Notes: a model not told the origin generated them from the sequence alone. DNA of 64,000 nt from Dactylosporangium sucinum (GCF_014647515.1 NZ_BMPI01000028.1:20975-84974); one strand, 5' to 3'; positions 43,758 to 52,069 are shown, counted from the stretch's first letter. A program made the numbers and translations.

Positions 43758-44768
43758 CTATCGCGTGAGCAGGGTGCGGCCCACCGTCGCGCCGGCCCGC
43801 GCGAGGGCCGACGACGCGTCCGGCAGGTCGTACACCGCACCGATAGCGGGCTCGAACCGCCCTTGCGCGAGGTCGGCCAGCACGTCGGCGAGCACGGCAC
43901 GCTGCCGCTCCCCCGCGACGGTCATCAGGTTGAAGCCCATGAGGCGGTGCTCCTTGGCCATCAGCGCCCCGATGACGATCTCCGTGGCCATCCCGGCCGT
44001 GTAGCCGAGCACCACGTGCCGGCAACGGAACGCGCCCGCACGCATCGCCGCCGAGAGCACCGGGCCACCCACGCAGTCGATGATCACGTCCGCGCCGGCC
44101 CCGCCGGTGAGCTCGAGAACGTCGCCGGCGAGGTTCGCCAGTCCGATCGGCGTGACGGCCGGACCCGCCTGAGGTACCGCGGAGGGCGTCCGGGCCGCGG
44201 CGATCACACGTGCGCCGTGACCCGCGGCGACGGAGATCGCCGCCCGCCCGACCGCGCCCGTGCCGCCGAGCACGAGCACCGTCTCGTCCGGCGCGAGCGC
44301 CGCGGTGTCGAACAGTGCCAGCCGCGCGGTGAGTCCTCCGCCCGCCCCTGCGGCCGCCCGCCGCGGGTCGAGTCCGCCGGGAAGCGCCACCAACTGGTCG
44401 CGCCGGACGGTGAAGCGCTCGGCGAACGTGCCTGGCCGGGTGATGCCCATGCCGGTCAGCTCGCCGAGCACGCATACAAGGGCGCCGTCGAGGGCGCCGT
44501 CGAGGGCGCCCTTGACGGCGCCGTCCGCCGCGGGCGAGACGACCCGGGCAACCGCCGTCGTGCCCAGTCGCAGCGGCGGCGCGGCGGCGAGCGGCAGCCG
44601 CCCGGCCGCGATCTGCCGGTCCAGCGGAGCGATGTCGGCGGCGACGAGCCGTACCTCGACCTCGTCCGGGCCGGGCCGGTCAACCGCCTGGTCGACGATC
44701 TCGATCTGTGGTTCGTTCCCGGCCCGCGCCAGTACCACCGCCAGGTTCACCGGCCTGTCCGCCGGCAT
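43758..44768 (-). CDS. MDR-family alcohol dehydrogenase/quinone reductase-like protein
   Basis: 336 residues. GroES-like N-terminal part (about 10-125) and a Rossmann part with LVLGGTGAVGRAAISVA near 170, then ADVIIDCVGG. No Cys/His set for catalytic or structural zinc is evident, so it is nearer to zinc-independent quinone/enoyl reductases. The ATG overlaps the TGA of the membrane-protein gene by one base (TGATG). Residues around 85-100 are a GA(L/V)(D/K) repeat encoded by four 12-base units, an unusual insertion in the GroES domain. Controlled with its upstream partner by operator G. Confidence 0.8.
   Translation of the reverse strand: MPADRPVNLAVVLARAGNEPQIEIVDQAVDRPGPDEVEVRLVAADIAPLDRQIAAGRLPLAAAPPLRLGTTAVARVVSPAADGAVKGALDGALDGALVCVLGELTGMGITRPGTFAERFTVRRDQLVALPGGLDPRRAAAGAGGGLTARLALFDTAALAPDETVLVLGGTGAVGRAAISVAAGHGARVIAAARTPSAVPQAGPAVTPIGLANLAGDVLELTGGAGADVIIDCVGGPVLSAAMRAGAFRCRHVVLGYTAGMATEIVIGALMAKEHRLMGFNLMTVAGERQRAVLADVLADLAQGRFEPAIGAVYDLPDASSALARAGATVGRTLLTR
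44481..44528. repeat. Coding 12-bp tandem repeat
   Basis: Four consecutive 12-base units of GGCGCCGTCGAG, the first two identical and the last two diverged, within the dehydrogenase gene. They encode GA(L/V)(D/K) four times in frame. Copy-number change would lengthen or shorten the protein by four residues without a frameshift. Confidence 0.8.
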
Positions 44769-45466
44769 CAGCCACTCGTCCAGGTGCTGCCGGGCTTGAA
44801 GACGCCGAGCAGCGCGGCACCGAACACGCACGCCCAGATCACCAGGACGAACGGGATGCTGCGCCGCATGGACCGGGCGAGGGTCGCCTCGGCCTCGGGG
44901 TCACTGCCTCCGGAGGCGATGCGGCCGAAAGCCGGCCCGAAGGGGAGCAGCATCATCCGGATGCCCACGCCACAGGCGACCGCGATCGCGTAGAGTCCGA
45001 CCTTCGCACCGAGCCACCGCGGGTCGCTGTCGGCGCCGAACGGTGCCGGGTTGACGAAGGTGTAGGCGGCGGCGCCCAGCATCACCACGATGACGATGCA
45101 TCGCGCGACCAGGTCGAGCCGGCGCACCAGCGCGCCCAGGGCATTGCCGTGCAGCCAATGGTCGGCGAGCAGCAGGCCGAGCCAGACCAGTGACGCTACC
45201 CATACCGCCGCCACGGGCCAACCGGCGAAGTCCTTGCCCAGCGGATGGGAGGCGATCAGCGAAACGCCACTCGGCAGGAAGAGCACCAGGCAGATCTTGG
45301 GTGACATGTCCAGCCAGCTCATGATTCGCAGCGCGATCGTCCGGGCCTGGACGGAGAGATCCGGCCTCAGGACGAACCGGCTGGAGTAGAAGACACCGAG
45401 ATCGGCGCCGAGCCAGTACGTGAGCAACATGAGGTGCAGCAACACCAGCGCACTGTGCAGAGTCAT
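44768..45466 (-). CDS. Integral membrane protein, unknown (CopD/DUF2269-like appearance)
   Basis: 232 residues, about six membrane helices. Conserved-looking polar residues are inside the helices: H-S-A-L-V-L-L-H-L-M at the start, Y-W-L-G-A-D-L-G-V-F, and W-L-D-M-S-P-K. The overall look is like small haem- or copper-associated membrane proteins (CopD, DUF2269), but I cannot assign it firmly. It is the first gene of a two-gene operon with the dehydrogenase-like gene, so it may pass electrons or act as a transporter. Operator G starts 15 bases before its ATG. Confidence 0.65.
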   Translation of the reverse strand: MTLHSALVLLHLMLLTYWLGADLGVFYSSRFVLRPDLSVQARTIALRIMSWLDMSPKICLVLFLPSGVSLIASHPLGKDFAGWPVAAVWVASLVWLGLLLADHWLHGNALGALVRRLDLVARCIVIVVMLGAAAYTFVNPAPFGADSDPRWLGAKVGLYAIAVACGVGIRMMLLPFGPAFGRIASGGSDPEAEATLARSMRRSIPFVLVIWACVFGAALLGVFKPGSTWTSG

Positions 45467-45481
45467 CCGCCGTCCTTCATT

Positions 45482-45507
45482 CGTTCCCGATGGTGGAACG
45501 CTGTTTC
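45482..45507 (-). promoter_or_regulatory. Tripartite IclR-type operator (site G)
   Basis: Read leftward: GAAAC-AGC-GTTCC-N7-GGAACG, one mismatch at the last base. Promoter TTGCCA (45535-45540), 17 bases, TAGAGT (45512-45517) on the minus strand; the dyad begins 4 bases after the -10. Directs to the membrane protein/dehydrogenase operon; the divergent VOC gene starts 73 bases to the right. Confidence 0.8.
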
Positions 45508-45579
45508 GGTGACTCTAGTAGGCTCGACACCCACTGGCAACGTCCATCCCTGGCTCCACCGAAAGGAAGGGCACGGAAG

Positions 45580-46527
45580 ATGACCACACTGGGACCGCCC
45601 GACCACGGCATCGTCGGCTGCACCGACATCGAGGCCGCCACGACGTTCTTCGGCGCGCTCGGCTTTCGCACCGCACGCACCGGCCCCCTCCCGGCCGGGC
45701 TCGGCGCCCAGTTGTACGGGCTGGCCGGGCCGGCCGAGCAGCGCTGGCTCTCCGTGCCCGGCGCCCGCCACGGCGGCGTCCGCCTCGTCGCCACACCCCG
45801 CGGGTCGAGCCGAATGTCCACATTGGAACCCGGCGGCTACGCCGTCGATGTCTACAGCCGTGACATCGAGCACAGCCGCGAGGCGCTCACGGCCGCCGGA
45901 CTGCCGTGCACCGAAATCGTGCGCTGGCAACTCGGCGGCGCCGACTTCGCACAGCTGCGCGTCGACGGCCCGGACGGCATCCGCGCCATCGTCGTGGAAG
46001 GACCGCGGCGCGCCTCGGCGCTCGACCACGACGAGCACAGGCTGCACTCCGAGGCCCAGTCCTTCGTGTTCGTCGTCACGGACATCGACGCCGACAAGGC
46101 GTTCTGGCGCGCGGCCGGACTGGAACCGCTCTACCACTCGAACTTCCCGTTGCCGGCCGGCTTCGGCGGCCTGCTGGACCTGCCCGACGACATCGACAGC
46201 ATGCAGCTGGGCCTGCACTGGTGCGCGACCTGCCCGGACGGGCCGGCGCGCATCGAGATGCTCGGCCTGCCGACCGGCTCGCAGACGCGAGCCGCACCGC
46301 CGGCCGGATGCCGTCTCCCTCAAGGCATGGCGGCGGTCGGCTTCGCGGTGCCGGACGTGCCCGCCGCGGCGAACCTGCTGGCGGCAAACGGCGCCACCGT
46401 GGAACTGACCACCGTCGCGGAGCATCCAGCCGTGGCACACGGCCGATCCCCTGCCGGCGTCGCGTTCGAACTGTGGCCGGCACAGCTCGCCGGCGCCGCG
46501 TTCGCCGGAGCCTCCGAGGCGCCTTGA
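45580..46527 (+). CDS. Two-domain VOC superfamily protein 2
   Basis: 315 residues, two VOC modules (about 8-145 and 155-310). N-terminal HGIVGCTDIEAATTFFGALGF and central FVFVVTDIDADKAFWRAAGLEPL mark the beta-alpha starts of each module. It shares the segment (V/M)Y(S/T)(R/K)D(I/L) (here VYSRDI near 90) with VOC 4 and 5. ATG 45580 follows GGAAGGG and GGAAG. Head to head with the operator G operon but without an oriented operator of its own. Confidence 0.75.
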   Translation: MTTLGPPDHGIVGCTDIEAATTFFGALGFRTARTGPLPAGLGAQLYGLAGPAEQRWLSVPGARHGGVRLVATPRGSSRMSTLEPGGYAVDVYSRDIEHSREALTAAGLPCTEIVRWQLGGADFAQLRVDGPDGIRAIVVEGPRRASALDHDEHRLHSEAQSFVFVVTDIDADKAFWRAAGLEPLYHSNFPLPAGFGGLLDLPDDIDSMQLGLHWCATCPDGPARIEMLGLPTGSQTRAAPPAGCRLPQGMAAVGFAVPDVPAAANLLAANGATVELTTVAEHPAVAHGRSPAGVAFELWPAQLAGAAFAGASEAP

Positions 46528-46564
46528 CACCCGAAGAGGCGCGCTGAAGACTGGGCGCAGGCTT

Positions 46565-46590
46565 GAAACGTCGTTCCACCAATAGGAACA
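46565..46590 (+). promoter_or_regulatory. Tripartite IclR-type operator (site H)
   Basis: GAAAC-GTC-GTTCC-N7-GGAACA, full consensus, ending 31 bases before the VOC 3 start. A TTGACA -35 (46524-46529), 17 bases and a weak AAGACT -10 (46547-46552) precede it; the -35 overlaps the stop of VOC 2. Confidence 0.8.
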
Positions 46591-46621
46591 ACCGACGTGG
46601 GCCGGGGAGGGACAACAACAC

Positions 46622-47554
46622 GTGATCAGTGAACTTCGAGTCACCACCGTTGCCGTGTCTGATCTCGCACGGTCGTGCGCCTTCTACGGCGACGTGTTCG
46701 GGTACCGGACACTGGGCGAGACCACCGTCGCCGGACGCGACGTCGAGGCGCTCTGGCAGATGCCGGCCGGGCTCACCGGGCAGTGCCGGGTCGTCGGCCC
46801 GCCCGGTGCGAGCACCGGACTCCTGCGCCTGGTGCAGTTCGACGCGCCGGGCGAACGGATCTGGGGCGACTACTCCCGGGCACGTGACTACGGCCACTAC
46901 GCCCTCAACATCCGGGTCGACGACATCCGCTCGGCCATCGCGAAGCTGCGTGAGTCGGGCGGTTCCAGCAAGTCCGAGCCCACCCGGTGGACCGTCAACG
47001 AGGACATCTCCGCCTGGGACTCGCTCTCCTACGACCCCGACGGCGTGATTCTCGACGTGTTCCAGCTCTTCACCCGCGAGGGCTCGGCGCTGGCGAGCTA
47101 CGACGGGCGGCCGAGCGAGCTGCAGACGGTGGCGATGCACTGCAGCAACGCACGCAAGTCGGCGCAGTTCTACGGCGCCCTGGGCTACGTGCCGCTCTAC
47201 GACCGCCTGCTGGAGAACATGGAGTCCTTCTTCAAGCTCCCGGCGGGCACCGCGCTGCACAACATCAACCTCTACATGCCCGGAGACACCCCGAACGGCC
47301 GGGTGGAGCTCGCCGAGTACGTCGGCTACCCCGGGGAGGACCAGCGGGCCCGCGCCGTGCCGCCGAACATCGGCATCCTCTCGGCCTCGATGTACACCGA
47401 CGACCTCGCCGCCACCAGCGCCCTGCTCGGGACGCTCGAGGCACAGCCGGTGTGCGACATCGTGGAGGTCGAGCTGCCGCCCTACGGCCGCGCCCTGGTC
47501 CGCACGTACTTCGGCCCCGACGGCGAAGTGCTCGAGTTCTACCAGCCGCTGTGA
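46622..47554 (+). CDS. Two-domain VOC superfamily protein 3
   Basis: 310 residues, two VOC modules: TTVAVSDLARSCAFYGDVFGY at the start and TVAMHCSNARKSAQFYGALGYVPLY near 165, each the metal-strand and helix of the fold. GEVLEFYQPL at the C-terminus could supply a metal Glu. Closest in look to VOC 1 (shared RLLQF/RLVQF strand). GTG 46622 directly follows operator H, so it has its own regulated promoter. Two hairpins follow the stop. Confidence 0.75.
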   Translation: MISELRVTTVAVSDLARSCAFYGDVFGYRTLGETTVAGRDVEALWQMPAGLTGQCRVVGPPGASTGLLRLVQFDAPGERIWGDYSRARDYGHYALNIRVDDIRSAIAKLRESGGSSKSEPTRWTVNEDISAWDSLSYDPDGVILDVFQLFTREGSALASYDGRPSELQTVAMHCSNARKSAQFYGALGYVPLYDRLLENMESFFKLPAGTALHNINLYMPGDTPNGRVELAEYVGYPGEDQRARAVPPNIGILSASMYTDDLAATSALLGTLEAQPVCDIVEVELPPYGRALVRTYFGPDGEVLEFYQPL

Positions 47555-47558
47555 GTCC

Positions 47559-47620
47559 GGCCCCGGTCACCGGGGCCCCCACGCCGCCACAGGCCTGGGC
47601 CGCCGCCCCAGGCCTGTGGC
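47559..47620. terminator. Tandem hairpins between convergent VOC 3 and hydrolase genes
   Basis: A 9-bp stem GGCCCCGGT / ACCGGGGCC (47559-47577) and a 14-bp stem with arms GCCACAGGCCTGGG and CCCAGGCCTGTGGC (47586-47620, 7-base loop). They would stop transcription from both sides. Confidence 0.75.
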
Positions 47621-47625
47621 CCTTG

Positions 47626-48423
47626 CTACGGCACGTCGAAGAAGTCGCGCAGCAGTTCGGCGAACTCCTCGGTCCGCACGTCCAGCAGGCCGTGTCCCCA
47701 GCCGGGCAGTTCGCGCAACTCCCCCCGGGCGACCAGCGCGCGTGAGCGCAGGGTCGGTTCCCGCAGGTCGTCGTCCGGGCACAGCACCAGCACCGGCTGG
47801 GTCACCTGCGGCAGGTACGTCCGGTGCGGATAGGCGAAAGCGGCGCGGTAACCCCAGTGCCGACGGGTCCCGCCGCGTTGCTGCTCGCCGAACTCGCGGT
47901 CGATCAGATCCAGGCGCTGCCCGGGGCCACGCCAGCGCAGCAGCCCGCGCCAGTGATCGAGGAGGTGACCGCCGTCCTCCCGGGGCGTGTACTCCACGGC
48001 GAGGGTGTCGCGCTGGTGCGCCTCCTCGTCAGGGGTGTAGCTGGGGGCTGAGATGAGGGTCAGCCGGTGCACGCGGCGCGGCTGCGCCAGCGCGAGCGCC
48101 ACGGCGATCTTGGAGCCGGTGTGGTAGCCGAGGAGGTCGACGCTGTCCCAGCCGAAATGGTCCATGACCCGCTCCATCGCCTCGGCGAAGTAGGGGATCG
48201 TCGGGGCCGACGCGGGACCGTCGCTCGCGCCGTAGCCAGGCGTGTCGGGCGCGATCGCGACGCGGTCCTCCCCCATCGCGCCCAGCAGCGCCTCGTACAT
48301 CCGCCCCGAGCCGGGCGTGAGATGCAAACAGAGCAGCGGCCGCCGACCGGCCTCGCCGGCGACCCGGACGTGGATCTGACCGTCCGGGCCGTCGAGGTAC
48401 GCCCGGCGGACCCGCGCGCCCAT
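47626..48423 (-). CDS. Alpha/beta-hydrolase-fold protein with His at the nucleophile elbow
   Basis: 265 residues. The fold markers are present: LHLTPGSGRMYEALL (oxyanion loop), PDTPGYGASDGP, the acid-bearing CPDDDLREP and the terminal catalytic-type His in GWGHGLLD. The nucleophile elbow reads GYHTG at 99-103, so His101 replaces the usual Ser. This G-x-H-T-G form recurs in some actinobacterial annotated hydrolases, but its chemistry is unknown to me. The ATG overlaps the stop of the fused hydrolase gene by one base (TGATG). Last gene of the operon that starts at 51947. Confidence 0.8.
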   Translation of the reverse strand: MGARVRRAYLDGPDGQIHVRVAGEAGRRPLLCLHLTPGSGRMYEALLGAMGEDRVAIAPDTPGYGASDGPASAPTIPYFAEAMERVMDHFGWDSVDLLGYHTGSKIAVALALAQPRRVHRLTLISAPSYTPDEEAHQRDTLAVEYTPREDGGHLLDHWRGLLRWRGPGQRLDLIDREFGEQQRGGTRRHWGYRAAFAYPHRTYLPQVTQPVLVLCPDDDLREPTLRSRALVARGELRELPGWGHGLLDVRTEEFAELLRDFFDVP

Positions 48424-50042
48424 CAGCCGTCCACCGCATCGAGTGCGGCCAGGATCGCCGGCGCGTCGGCGGCGATGCCGGCGGGCGGGGCGTCCTGCGC
48501 CGGGTCGACGAAGGCGAGCGGGTCCGGGTGTGGCGCACCGGCGAGCAGCGGCACCCGGCCGCCGGCCGCACGCGCCGGGCTCCGCGTCGCGCGCAGTGCG
48601 ACGGCGTACGTGTCGCAGGCCTTCACCAGGTCGAGCACCCGCGCCTGGCACACCGCGAGGTCGACCGACGGCCCGGAGCGGCCGGTCGCCGCGGGGGTGC
48701 GCCGCAACGCATGATCGCGCAGCAGGTGCCAGGCGCGAACCAGATGCAGTCCGAGTGGGTCCGGGGCGAGATCGGGCAGGTCCGTCGCGGCAGGTTCACC
48801 GGCGATCACCGCGGCATGGACCCGCTCGGGCGCCCGCGTCGCGATCCCGGCCGCGATGCCGGCCCCGGCGCCCGCCCCGTAGAGGTCGAACTCGTCGAGC
48901 CCGAGTCCGTCCAGCCCGGCGAGCACCGCCTCCACCATGGAGGTCCGGTCGGTGGCGGTGCCGAGCTGGGAGTCGGCGGTGCCCGGCAGGTCGATCGCGA
49001 GTGCCAGGCGGCTCGCGCCCGCCGGTACGAGCAGCCAGTCCAGCGCGGCACCGGACGCCGGTGCGGGTGGCAGGAGGACCAGCGGGCGTCCGCCCCGGCC
49101 GGCCGACCGCAGGTGCAGCTCGGCGTCGCCGGCGACCGCGAAGCCGCGGGCCACCCCAACCGGCGTCCGGTCCGCGCCGTCCAGCGTCGGCGGCGCCGCG
49201 GCCGGGGCGTCGGGTACTGCCGCGGAGTGCGCCGTCACGTGCTCGGCGAGCACCCGGGCCAGTGCCGCGTCGTCGCTTCCGCCCGGGCGGTGCCGGACGA
49301 CCCGGACGTCGCCACCCAGGGACGGGATGCGCTCCAGCTGAGCGAACAGCGGGTCATGCTCCGACGCGACCACCACGGTGGGCACGCCGACCCGACGGAG
49401 CAACGGCAGCGGATCGCAGGCGAACGCCGCCTGGTACGCCAGGGGGTAGTGCTCTCCGGCCACGAGCATGCCGACGGTCAGCTCGTGCAGGTCGCGCGGA
49501 GACGGCATCGGGGTCGCGTAGCGCGCCTCCTCCAGTTCCCGGTACCAGGGCCAGAACAGGTACATGTTGCGGACCTGCTGCCAGGCGGCGAGCAGGTGGG
49601 TACCGTCGCCACGGAGCGCGAACGTCGGGGTGTAGTGCTCACGCAGATCGGCCCGCTCGGCGTCGGTGGCCACGCCGACACCGTCGAGCAGGAGCGAGGC
49701 GACGCCGGCCGGGCGCGTCACCGCGTACGACAGCGCGACCTTCGCCCCGGTGTGCGTGCCGTAGAGGTGGACCCGGTCGAGACCGAGCCCGTCGAGGGTC
49801 TCCCCGAGCGCCCGGCCGAAGTCGGCGATCTCCGGCTCGGGCTCGGCAAGCGGGTCCGAGTCGCCGTGCCCGGGTGTGTCGATGGCGTAGACGGTGAACG
49901 ACTGCGCCAGCCGCTCGCCCAACGCGGTCAGCGTCGCCGACCCGGAGGGCGATGCGTGCAGCAGGACCACCGGCTGTCCCCGCCCCGATCGCCGGTAGTG
50001 CACCCGGCGTCCACTATGGAGCGTGAGGAACTGCCGGCGCAT
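48423..50042 (-). CDS. Fused double alpha/beta-hydrolase with degenerate active sites
   Basis: 539 residues made of two alpha/beta-hydrolase domains (about 1-285 and 300-539). Domain 1 has LLHASPSGSATL, DTPGHGDSDP, nucleophile elbow GTHTG (95-99; His97), acid in SEHDPLF and His in VVRHRPGG. Domain 2 has LLPPAPASGAALDWLL and DLPGTADSQ, but the elbow is GAGAG (389-393), with Gly391 as nucleophile position, so it looks inactive. ATG 50042 overlaps the VOC 4 stop by one base. Probably a two-component or regulatory assembly with the neighbouring single-domain hydrolase. Confidence 0.8.
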   Translation of the reverse strand: MRRQFLTLHSGRRVHYRRSGRGQPVVLLHASPSGSATLTALGERLAQSFTVYAIDTPGHGDSDPLAEPEPEIADFGRALGETLDGLGLDRVHLYGTHTGAKVALSYAVTRPAGVASLLLDGVGVATDAERADLREHYTPTFALRGDGTHLLAAWQQVRNMYLFWPWYRELEEARYATPMPSPRDLHELTVGMLVAGEHYPLAYQAAFACDPLPLLRRVGVPTVVVASEHDPLFAQLERIPSLGGDVRVVRHRPGGSDDAALARVLAEHVTAHSAAVPDAPAAAPPTLDGADRTPVGVARGFAVAGDAELHLRSAGRGGRPLVLLPPAPASGAALDWLLVPAGASRLALAIDLPGTADSQLGTATDRTSMVEAVLAGLDGLGLDEFDLYGAGAGAGIAAGIATRAPERVHAAVIAGEPAATDLPDLAPDPLGLHLVRAWHLLRDHALRRTPAATGRSGPSVDLAVCQARVLDLVKACDTYAVALRATRSPARAAGGRVPLLAGAPHPDPLAFVDPAQDAPPAGIAADAPAILAALDAVDG

Positions 50043-51019
50043 CAGCCGGCCCGGCCCGCGGGCTGGAAGAGCTCGACCGCGATGCCGTTGGGCGTGTCGA
50101 CGGCGGCGATGCGGGCCGTCCCGTGCAGTGGTGTGGTGGCCTCGAACGGGGCGCAGGTCACCGTGGCGCCGCTGGCCGTCGCGCGGGCCAGTGCCTGGTC
50201 CAGATCCCGGGTGCGCACGGACCATCCGGTGTGGCCGAGGTTGCGAGCCGGGCGCTGCCGAGCGCGGCGATCGACTCCACGCGGGTTGTCCGCCACGTGG
50301 GTGATCTCGATGCGCGCCGTGCTGCCGTCGGCGGCGGAGACGAAGGCGAGGCGCATGCGGGTGCCGGCCGGCAGGTCCGCCATCGCCTCCAGGCCGGGCG
50401 AGCTGAACTCCACGTCGTACCAGACCGACATGCCGAGCCCTTCAGCCCCCCAGAACCGCAGCTCCGCGTCGAAGTCCGGGACGTGGCAGACGACCGAGGT
50501 GAGCTCGGTGTACGGCCGCGCCGGATCGGCGTCCCAGGCCGCCGTGTCGCGCGCGTTCGCCGGTTGGACGAAGACCACGTCGGTGCCGTCCGGTGCGAGA
50601 CAGAATCCCTCGGTGACCGGCACGACCTTGTTCCCGAGCGGCACTTCGAACGTGGCGGGACGGCTGGCCCACGGATATCCGGCCGCGACGAGCTGGTCGT
50701 GCGTCGCCTCGATGTCCTTGGTGTAGACGTCGATGCCGGCGAGGCCGAGATCGAGCGTGTGCGGATGCTCGGCGTCAGCCGGCGGCTCGCCGACGCGGAC
50801 GAGGTGGATGCGGCCCGATGCCGCGCCGGCCGCCGTGAGCAGCTTGGCCTCGACCGGACCGACACCGGCCCCCCAGAGCCGGGTCGCGTCCTCGGCGGGC
50901 ACCGTGCCCTCGGCCGTAACCTCGAAGCCGAGTTGACCGCAGAACAGGTCCAGATGCGGTGCGAAGTCACTGACTCCGACGACCGCCGCCGTCACCCCAC
51001 CGACCAATGGGTCGCTCAT
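50042..51019 (-). CDS. Two-domain VOC superfamily protein 4
   Basis: 325 residues, two VOC modules (about 5-160 and 170-320): VTAAVVGVSDFAPHLDLFCGQLGFEV, then TSVVCHVPDFDAELRFWGAEGLGMSV. It carries the shared segment VYTKDI near 102. The C-terminal GIAVELFQPA contains the Glu expected for the VOC metal site. ATG 51019 follows AAGGAG at 6 bases and overlaps (ATGA) the stop of a flavoprotein remnant, suggesting it was once coupled to a complete upstream gene. The stop overlaps the next gene. Confidence 0.8.
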   Translation of the reverse strand: MSDPLVGGVTAAVVGVSDFAPHLDLFCGQLGFEVTAEGTVPAEDATRLWGAGVGPVEAKLLTAAGAASGRIHLVRVGEPPADAEHPHTLDLGLAGIDVYTKDIEATHDQLVAAGYPWASRPATFEVPLGNKVVPVTEGFCLAPDGTDVVFVQPANARDTAAWDADPARPYTELTSVVCHVPDFDAELRFWGAEGLGMSVWYDVEFSSPGLEAMADLPAGTRMRLAFVSAADGSTARIEITHVADNPRGVDRRARQRPARNLGHTGWSVRTRDLDQALARATASGATVTCAPFEATTPLHGTARIAAVDTPNGIAVELFQPAGRAG

Positions 51020-51114
51020 TTGCGCTCCTTCGTCACACCTTGGGCAAGCTGAGTACCGAGCATGCGTCCCAGCGTCATCGCCGGCGCCACGCTCATGCCG
51101 CCGACGCAGTTGTC
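51016..51114 (-). pseudogene. C-terminal remnant of an FAD-dependent flavoprotein gene
   Basis: In the frame overlapping the end of VOC 5, the last 32 codons encode NCVGGMSVAPAMTLGRMLG and end QLAQGVTKERK-stop. This matches the C-terminal FAD-binding end of fumarate reductase/KstD-type proteins; the intact island gene at 52121-53563 ends with the related FCSGMLVTPSITFGRLLG. The remnant retains the ATGA overlap with VOC 4. I infer a deletion that removed most of a flavoprotein gene and fused its tail to the 3' end of VOC 5. Confidence 0.6.
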
Positions 51115-51947
51115 GCGGCCTCGTCCGGCCGCAGCGCGATCTCCAATCCGGCCGGCCCACGCAGCCAGGTGGCGTCGACCGCCGTGGCGCCCGCACCGAG
51201 CAGCGCCGCACGGGTCGCCTCGACGTCGTCGGCCGCGAAGATCAGCCGGCGCAGGCCCAGCTGCCGCTGCGACTCGTCGGCGGCGCTGACACCGCGGAAG
51301 GACATGATCTCCAGCCTCGCCGGCGCCTGGTCCTTCGGGACCAGGAAGGTCAGGCGCAGCGACGCCTCGGCCGGCATCCCGACCATCCGGTCGAACGGAT
51401 CGCCGGACATCTCGCCCTCGAAGAGGACGCTCAGCCCGCCGGCCCGGACGAAGAAGTCGACTGCCGCGTCGTGGTCGGCCGGCACGATGACCGCGGTGTG
51501 GAGTTCGCCGTGGCGGCGCTGCGGGTCCCGCTCCAGGGCAGGGCTCGGCCGATGCGCCGCGCCGGCCTGGGGCATGGTCCACCAGACGCCGTCGGTGCCC
51601 AGCGCGACGCACTCGGTGAGGTGGGCGCTGCCGTACGGATACGTCACACTCGGGCGTGCCCGGCCGCCGGCGTCGTCGATGCCGCGGATCGAGGCGGCGA
51701 GGTCACGGGAGTACATGCCGAGCAGGCGCGGGCCGATGTCCCACACCTGCGGATCCGGCAGCACTCGCGCCGCGGCGGGCGCCGGCACCAGTCGCAGCCG
51801 GCCGGTCGCGACCCCGGCGACCCCGAGCAGCGCGTTGTCGCTGGTTCGCTCGATCACGTCGAGATCGAACGCCGTAGTGTGGAAGTCGACCGACGCCTGG
51901 ACGTCGCGGCACGCCACGACCGCCTCCAGCACTCGTCCGAGTGGCAT
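51093..51947 (-). CDS. Two-domain VOC superfamily protein 5
   Basis: 284 residues, two VOC modules (about 3-140 and 150-275): RVLEAVVACRDVQASVDFHTTAFDLDV, and LHTAVIVPADHDAAVDFFVRAGGLSV. The shared segment here is MYSRDL near 78. It is the shortest of the five, and its last residues (AATTASAA) come from out-of-frame flavoprotein remnant DNA, so the C-terminus may be secondarily altered. ATG 51947 lies 11 bases after operator I, first gene of a four-gene leftward operon. Confidence 0.75.
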   Translation of the reverse strand: MPLGRVLEAVVACRDVQASVDFHTTAFDLDVIERTSDNALLGVAGVATGRLRLVPAPAAARVLPDPQVWDIGPRLLGMYSRDLAASIRGIDDAGGRARPSVTYPYGSAHLTECVALGTDGVWWTMPQAGAAHRPSPALERDPQRRHGELHTAVIVPADHDAAVDFFVRAGGLSVLFEGEMSGDPFDRMVGMPAEASLRLTFLVPKDQAPARLEIMSFRGVSAADESQRQLGLRRLIFAADDVEATRAALLGAGATAVDATWLRGPAGLEIALRPDEAATTASAA

Positions 51948-51957
51948 GATTCACTCC

Positions 51958-51983
51958 TGTTCCGAATTGTGGAACATCGTTTC
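51958..51983 (-). promoter_or_regulatory. Tripartite IclR-type operator (site I)
   Basis: Read leftward: GAAAC-GAT-GTTCC-N7-GGAACA, full consensus. Promoter TTGACG (52011-52016), 18 bases, TACGTT (51987-51992) on the minus strand; the dyad begins 3 bases after the -10. The third half-site lies in the Shine-Dalgarno region of VOC 5. Confidence 0.8.
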
Positions 51984-52069
51984 AGCAACGTACTGCACCC
52001 CGCCGAGGCACGTCAACGTACGCGGCCGGCGGCGTTGTCGCCGTGCGCGGCGCCACCTATAGTCCGAAC

